A DNA stretch of 41,530 bases from Nitrospiraceae bacterium. GTDB lineage: Bacteria; Nitrospirota; Thermodesulfovibrionia; Thermodesulfovibrionales; UBA1546. Position numbers and translations under genes: made by a program. Shown piece after piece: positions 37,976 through 41,530 of the stretch (position 1 is its first letter; the number at the start of each line of letters is the position of its first letter). The stretch is from the NCBI GenBank assembly GCA_003599795.1, contig QZJQ01000025.1, positions 1 to 41,530 on the forward strand. Reading direction: 5' to 3'. The notes below the pieces were generated by a model, which was not told where the DNA came from, did not search any database, and saw only the letters and a list, made by a program, of their open reading frames with translations.

Positions 37976-38881
37976 ATGAAAGGGTTAAGGATTTTAGTTT
38001 TAGCAGTGGCTTTGGTGTTTGGATTTTCCATCACCGGTGTTTATGCGGAGGAAAAGAAGGTGGACGGAAAGACAGTCCATGAAGTGCCTACAGAAAAGGG
38101 AGCAACTCTTGCTCATACGGTAAAGCCGGAAACGTCTCCTGTCTCGGGCAGCGCGTCAATTGGAGTTTTCAACCGGTATATATTCAGGGGGTATGAGATA
38201 AACTCGAACAGTGTTGTAGTGCAGCCCGCTGTAAGCGTTTCTTACAAAGGGTTCTCAGCATCGCTCTGGAGCAACATTGACAGCAATGTTAACGGCACAC
38301 AGAGCGTAACCAATGCAAACTATCTTTCAAATCAGGGCAAGAAAGACCTTAATGAAACTGATTTAACGCTGAGCTATACTTATGTCATAGACAAGCTTAG
38401 CCTTACCGGCGGCTATATTTACTACGGCACGGATTATACCGCTGAGACGGAAGAGGTTTTCGTGACAATGGCGTATGACACTCTGTTAAAGCCCACGCTA
38501 TCAGTCTATCGGGACATAAACGAGTATGGCGGCATCTATTTCAATCTCTCAATAGCGCATTCATTTCCTGTGTATAAGGAAATAACACTTGATCTCGGCG
38601 CTTCGGCAGGTTATTTTGCGGGCAGCGATGATTACTGGAAGACATACCAATCTTCCACAGGCGCATACACAGGCAAGAAATACAGCGGACTGCATGACGG
38701 CATGTTAAAGGCTGGCTTTACCATACCGATAGCAAAGAATGTTTCAGTTCAGCCGCTTGTGCAATACTGGTTCCCGCTGTCAAGCAATGCTAAAAAGAGC
38801 GTGAGCGGAAATTCATATAACCCGAATGGCAAGCTTGATGAAACCCTTGTGACAGGCGTAAGTCTGACGCTCAGTTTTTAA
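37976..38881 (+). CDS. TorF-like (Gcw_chp) outer-membrane porin family protein
   Basis: Signal peptide, VSGSASIGVFNRYIFRGYEINSNSVVVQPAVSVSYKGFSASLWSNID, beta-barrel-like alternation and C-terminal SLTLSF. Confidence 0.7.
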   Translation: MKGLRILVLAVALVFGFSITGVYAEEKKVDGKTVHEVPTEKGATLAHTVKPETSPVSGSASIGVFNRYIFRGYEINSNSVVVQPAVSVSYKGFSASLWSNIDSNVNGTQSVTNANYLSNQGKKDLNETDLTLSYTYVIDKLSLTGGYIYYGTDYTAETEEVFVTMAYDTLLKPTLSVYRDINEYGGIYFNLSIAHSFPVYKEITLDLGASAGYFAGSDDYWKTYQSSTGAYTGKKYSGLHDGMLKAGFTIPIAKNVSVQPLVQYWFPLSSNAKKSVSGNSYNPNGKLDETLVTGVSLTLSF

Positions 38882-38905
38882 GAAAAATTATGACGGAGGT
38901 GTAAA

Positions 38906-40273
38906 ATGAAACGTTTAGTAAGTGTTCTGGTTTTAGTATGTGTTATGGCGTTAACAGGTTCTTTGCTTGCAGAGGAGGTAAAGAGTGAAGTCCCGGCTGC
39001 ACCGGTTGTTGCAGCCCAGCCTGTGCCGGCACCGGTTCCGGCGCCGCCAAAGGTTGATACCGGCGATACTGCATGGGTTTTGATTTCAACGGCGCTCGTT
39101 ATGCTCATGACTCCCGGCCTGGCTCTTTTTTACGGCGGTATGGTCAGGAGAAAAAATGTCCTCGGCACAATAATGCAGAGCTTTATATCTCTCGGGGTTA
39201 TAACCATATTGTGGGTGCTTTATGGCTACAGCCTTTCATTCGGGCCAGATAAATGGCACATAATAGGCGGCCTTGAATGGGTCGGGCTCAAAGGCGTAGG
39301 GCTTGATCCAAACCCTGACTATGCGGCAACTATACCGCATCAGGCATTCATGATATTTCAGATGATGTTTGCAGTGATTACGCCGGCGCTGATAACAGGC
39401 GCGTTTGCGGAGAGGTTTAAGTTTAAAGCATATCTTATCTTTCTTGTGCTGTGGGCAACTATTGTTTACTTCCCAATGGCGCACTGGGTATGGGGTGTCG
39501 GCGGATGGATGAGAGAGCTTGGCGCTCTTGATTTCGCAGGTGGCCTTGTTGTTCATATAAGTTCGGGAGTTTCAGCTCTGGCAGCGGCCATTGTTGTCGG
39601 AAGAAGAAGAGGGCACGGCATTGAAAACATGGCTCCTCATAATCTTACAATGACACTCCTCGGAGCTGCTCTACTCTGGTTCGGGTGGTTTGGTTTTAAC
39701 GGAGGAAGCGCTGTTGCATCCGGTTCGCTGGCAACATCAGCTTTTGTTGTAACACACATAGCAACCGCGGCAGCAGCGCTTTCATGGATGTTTGTTGAAT
39801 GGATGCACAGGAATAAACCGACTGTTTTGGGCGCGGCTTCAGGAGCAGTTGCAGGGCTTGTAGCGATAACACCCGCATCAGGTTTTGTAGGCCCGATGCC
39901 TGCAATTATCATAGGGCTTGTGGCGGGAGTATTATGCTATATGGCTGTTAATCTCAAGACCAAGCTTGGTTACGATGACTCTCTTGATGCAGTCGGAGTG
40001 CACGGCGTGGGCGGCACCTGGGGCGCGATAGCAACAGGTTTATTTGCGTCTAAATTGATAAACAGCGCAGGCAACGACGGGCTTTTTTACGGGAATGCAA
40101 CGCTTTTATTGAATCAGATAATAAGCGTCGGAGCTGCATGGATATATTCCTTTGTGGTTACTCTCGTAATTTTAAAGGTTATTGACTGGACTGTCGGCTT
40201 GCGTGTAAGTGAAGAAAATGAATCAGACGGTCTTGATCTCAGCCAGCATGGCGAGAGCGGATATACATTATAA
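38906..40273 (+). CDS. amt: Ammonium transporter with signal peptide and Pro/Ala-rich N-terminal linker
   Basis: DTAWVLISTALVMLMTPGLALFYGGMVRRKNVLGTIMQSF, VHISSGVSALAAAIVVGRRRG, GVHGVGGTWGAI. Confidence 0.95.
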   Translation: MKRLVSVLVLVCVMALTGSLLAEEVKSEVPAAPVVAAQPVPAPVPAPPKVDTGDTAWVLISTALVMLMTPGLALFYGGMVRRKNVLGTIMQSFISLGVITILWVLYGYSLSFGPDKWHIIGGLEWVGLKGVGLDPNPDYAATIPHQAFMIFQMMFAVITPALITGAFAERFKFKAYLIFLVLWATIVYFPMAHWVWGVGGWMRELGALDFAGGLVVHISSGVSALAAAIVVGRRRGHGIENMAPHNLTMTLLGAALLWFGWFGFNGGSAVASGSLATSAFVVTHIATAAAALSWMFVEWMHRNKPTVLGAASGAVAGLVAITPASGFVGPMPAIIIGLVAGVLCYMAVNLKTKLGYDDSLDAVGVHGVGGTWGAIATGLFASKLINSAGNDGLFYGNATLLLNQIISVGAAWIYSFVVTLVILKVIDWTVGLRVSEENESDGLDLSQHGESGYTL

Positions 40274-40276
40274 AAA

Positions 40277-40696
<420 letters not shown>

Positions 40697-40731
40697 AAAA
40701 GGTGAATTGGTAAACAGGTGAATGGGTAAAT

Positions 40732-40762
40732 AGGCTTGCCCGCTTTTTAGACGGGCAAGCCT
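40732..40762 (+). terminator. Stem-loop terminator downstream of glnK
   Basis: 11-bp perfect stem AGGCTTGCCCG / CGGGCAAGCCT, loop CTTTTTAGA. Confidence 0.65.
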
Positions 40763-40787
40763 CTAAAATTGAGTAGAAATTATTTCT

Positions 40788-40816
40788 TACAAAAATGTAG
40801 TCAGTACAAAATAGTA
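40788..40816 (+). promoter_or_regulatory. Two further TACA-N4-TGTA-like sites upstream of the second amt
   Basis: TACAAAAATGTA (40788-40799) and TACAAAATAGTA (40805-40816). Confidence 0.5.
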
Positions 40817-40862
40817 GGAAATCTGCAACTTATTGCGAACAAAGAGTAAAAGGCTGCTTAAA

Positions 40863-40898
40863 GCCATGGAATCCTACAAAATTGTAGGATTCTATGGC
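40863..40898 (+). promoter_or_regulatory. Long palindrome containing TACAAAATTGTA upstream of the second amt
   Basis: GCCATGGAATCCTACAAAATTGTAGGATTCTATGGC, 18-bp arms with one G.T position; centre 60.5 nt upstream of the -24 GG. Confidence 0.7.
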
Positions 40899-40938
40899 TA
40901 TTCATGCTTTTAAAATACTTTAAAAATCAAATAGTTAT

Positions 40939-40955
40939 CTGGCACACTTTTAGCT
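40939..40955 (+). promoter_or_regulatory. Sigma54 (-24/-12) promoter for the second amt
   Basis: CTGGCACACTTTTAGCT; GG (40941) to GC (40953) spacing of 12. Confidence 0.8.
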
Positions 40956-40994
40956 AATTATCCAAAAAATCTAATTTCAAGGAGTGCTTCCGAA

Positions 40995-41530
40995 ATGAAA
41001 AAGGGGATAACTTTAGCTATTTGCGCAATCTGTTTCTTCTTTATCACCACAACCAATGTTTTAGCTCAGGAATCGGGAAAGATTGACGCAGGAGATACCG
41101 CCTTTGTTCTTCTTTCAGCGTCGCTTGTAATGCTCATGACTCCGGGGCTTGCGCTTTTTTACGGCGGTATGGTAAGGCGTAAAAATGTCCTCGGAACAAT
41201 AATGCAAAGTTTTGTCGCAATCGCTATAGTTAGCGTCCAGTGGATCCTCTTCGGATACAGCCTCTCTTTTGGCCCTGACATCGGCGGGTTTATCGGAAGC
41301 CTTGATTGGGCTGGTTTAAATGGCGTGGGCAATACTCCCAATCCGGACTATGCTGCAACAATCCCGCATATCGCGTTCATGATATATCAGGCTATGTTTG
41401 CAGTGATAACGCCTGCATTGATTACCGGCGCTTTTGCCGAACGGATGAAATTTTCAGCTTTCTTTGTATTTACAATCCTGTGGTCAACAATTGTCTATGA
41501 CCCTGTTGCGCACTGGGTGTGGGGCACAGG
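40995..41530 (+). CDS. amt: Second ammonium transporter, truncated by the window end
   Basis: AAGGAG RBS; MKKGITLAICAICFFFITTTNVLAQESGKIDAGDTAFVLLSASLVMLMTPGLALFYGGMVRRKNVLG..., open to the last base. Confidence 0.93.
   Translation, partial: MKKGITLAICAICFFFITTTNVLAQESGKIDAGDTAFVLLSASLVMLMTPGLALFYGGMVRRKNVLGTIMQSFVAIAIVSVQWILFGYSLSFGPDIGGFIGSLDWAGLNGVGNTPNPDYAATIPHIAFMIYQAMFAVITPALITGAFAERMKFSAFFVFTILWSTIVYDPVAHWVWGT

Overview
This 41.5 kb window looks like core-genome sequence from a dissimilatory sulfur-metabolising bacterium. Gene content suggests Nitrospirota or a relative, but that is inference. From left to right it carries: a minus-strand dsr block (adenosine-specific-kinase-like protein, zinc-ribbon protein, dsrC, RsbRD-like protein, dsrM-K-J-O-P); DUF4390 plus an NtrY/NtrX-like two-component system; two tandem zinc dehydrogenases; hemL; atpZ/atpI; pgi; a MazG-like gene; an archaeal-type methionine adenosyltransferase; a PAT/AmpG-like MFS transporter; yceD-rpmF-plsX-fabH-gpsA-larB; a TumE-like toxin-antitoxin pair fused to the proB operon; DUF4416; a TlpA-like thioredoxin; clpC; an extended nucleoside diphosphate kinase; mdh; a cold-shock gene; an Ig-repeat/AMIN-like surface protein; tpiA; secG; and a nitrogen-control block (NifA-like sigma54 activator, TorF-like porin, amt, glnB/K, second amt). 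Two observations stand out. (1) A short ORF missing from the ORF track lies between secG and the sigma54 activator. It has a good RBS, a transmembrane segment and two in-frame TGA codons; the first is followed 16 nt later by a 5-bp GC stem with a G-rich apical loop, which suggests an undescribed small selenoprotein. (2) A palindrome, TACAAAATTGTA, recurs about 61 nt upstream of two good sigma54 -24/-12 promoters, one before porin-amt and one before the second amt. A degenerate copy lies in front of the adjacent activator gene, suggesting a self-contained ammonium-uptake regulon with a non-canonical enhancer site.
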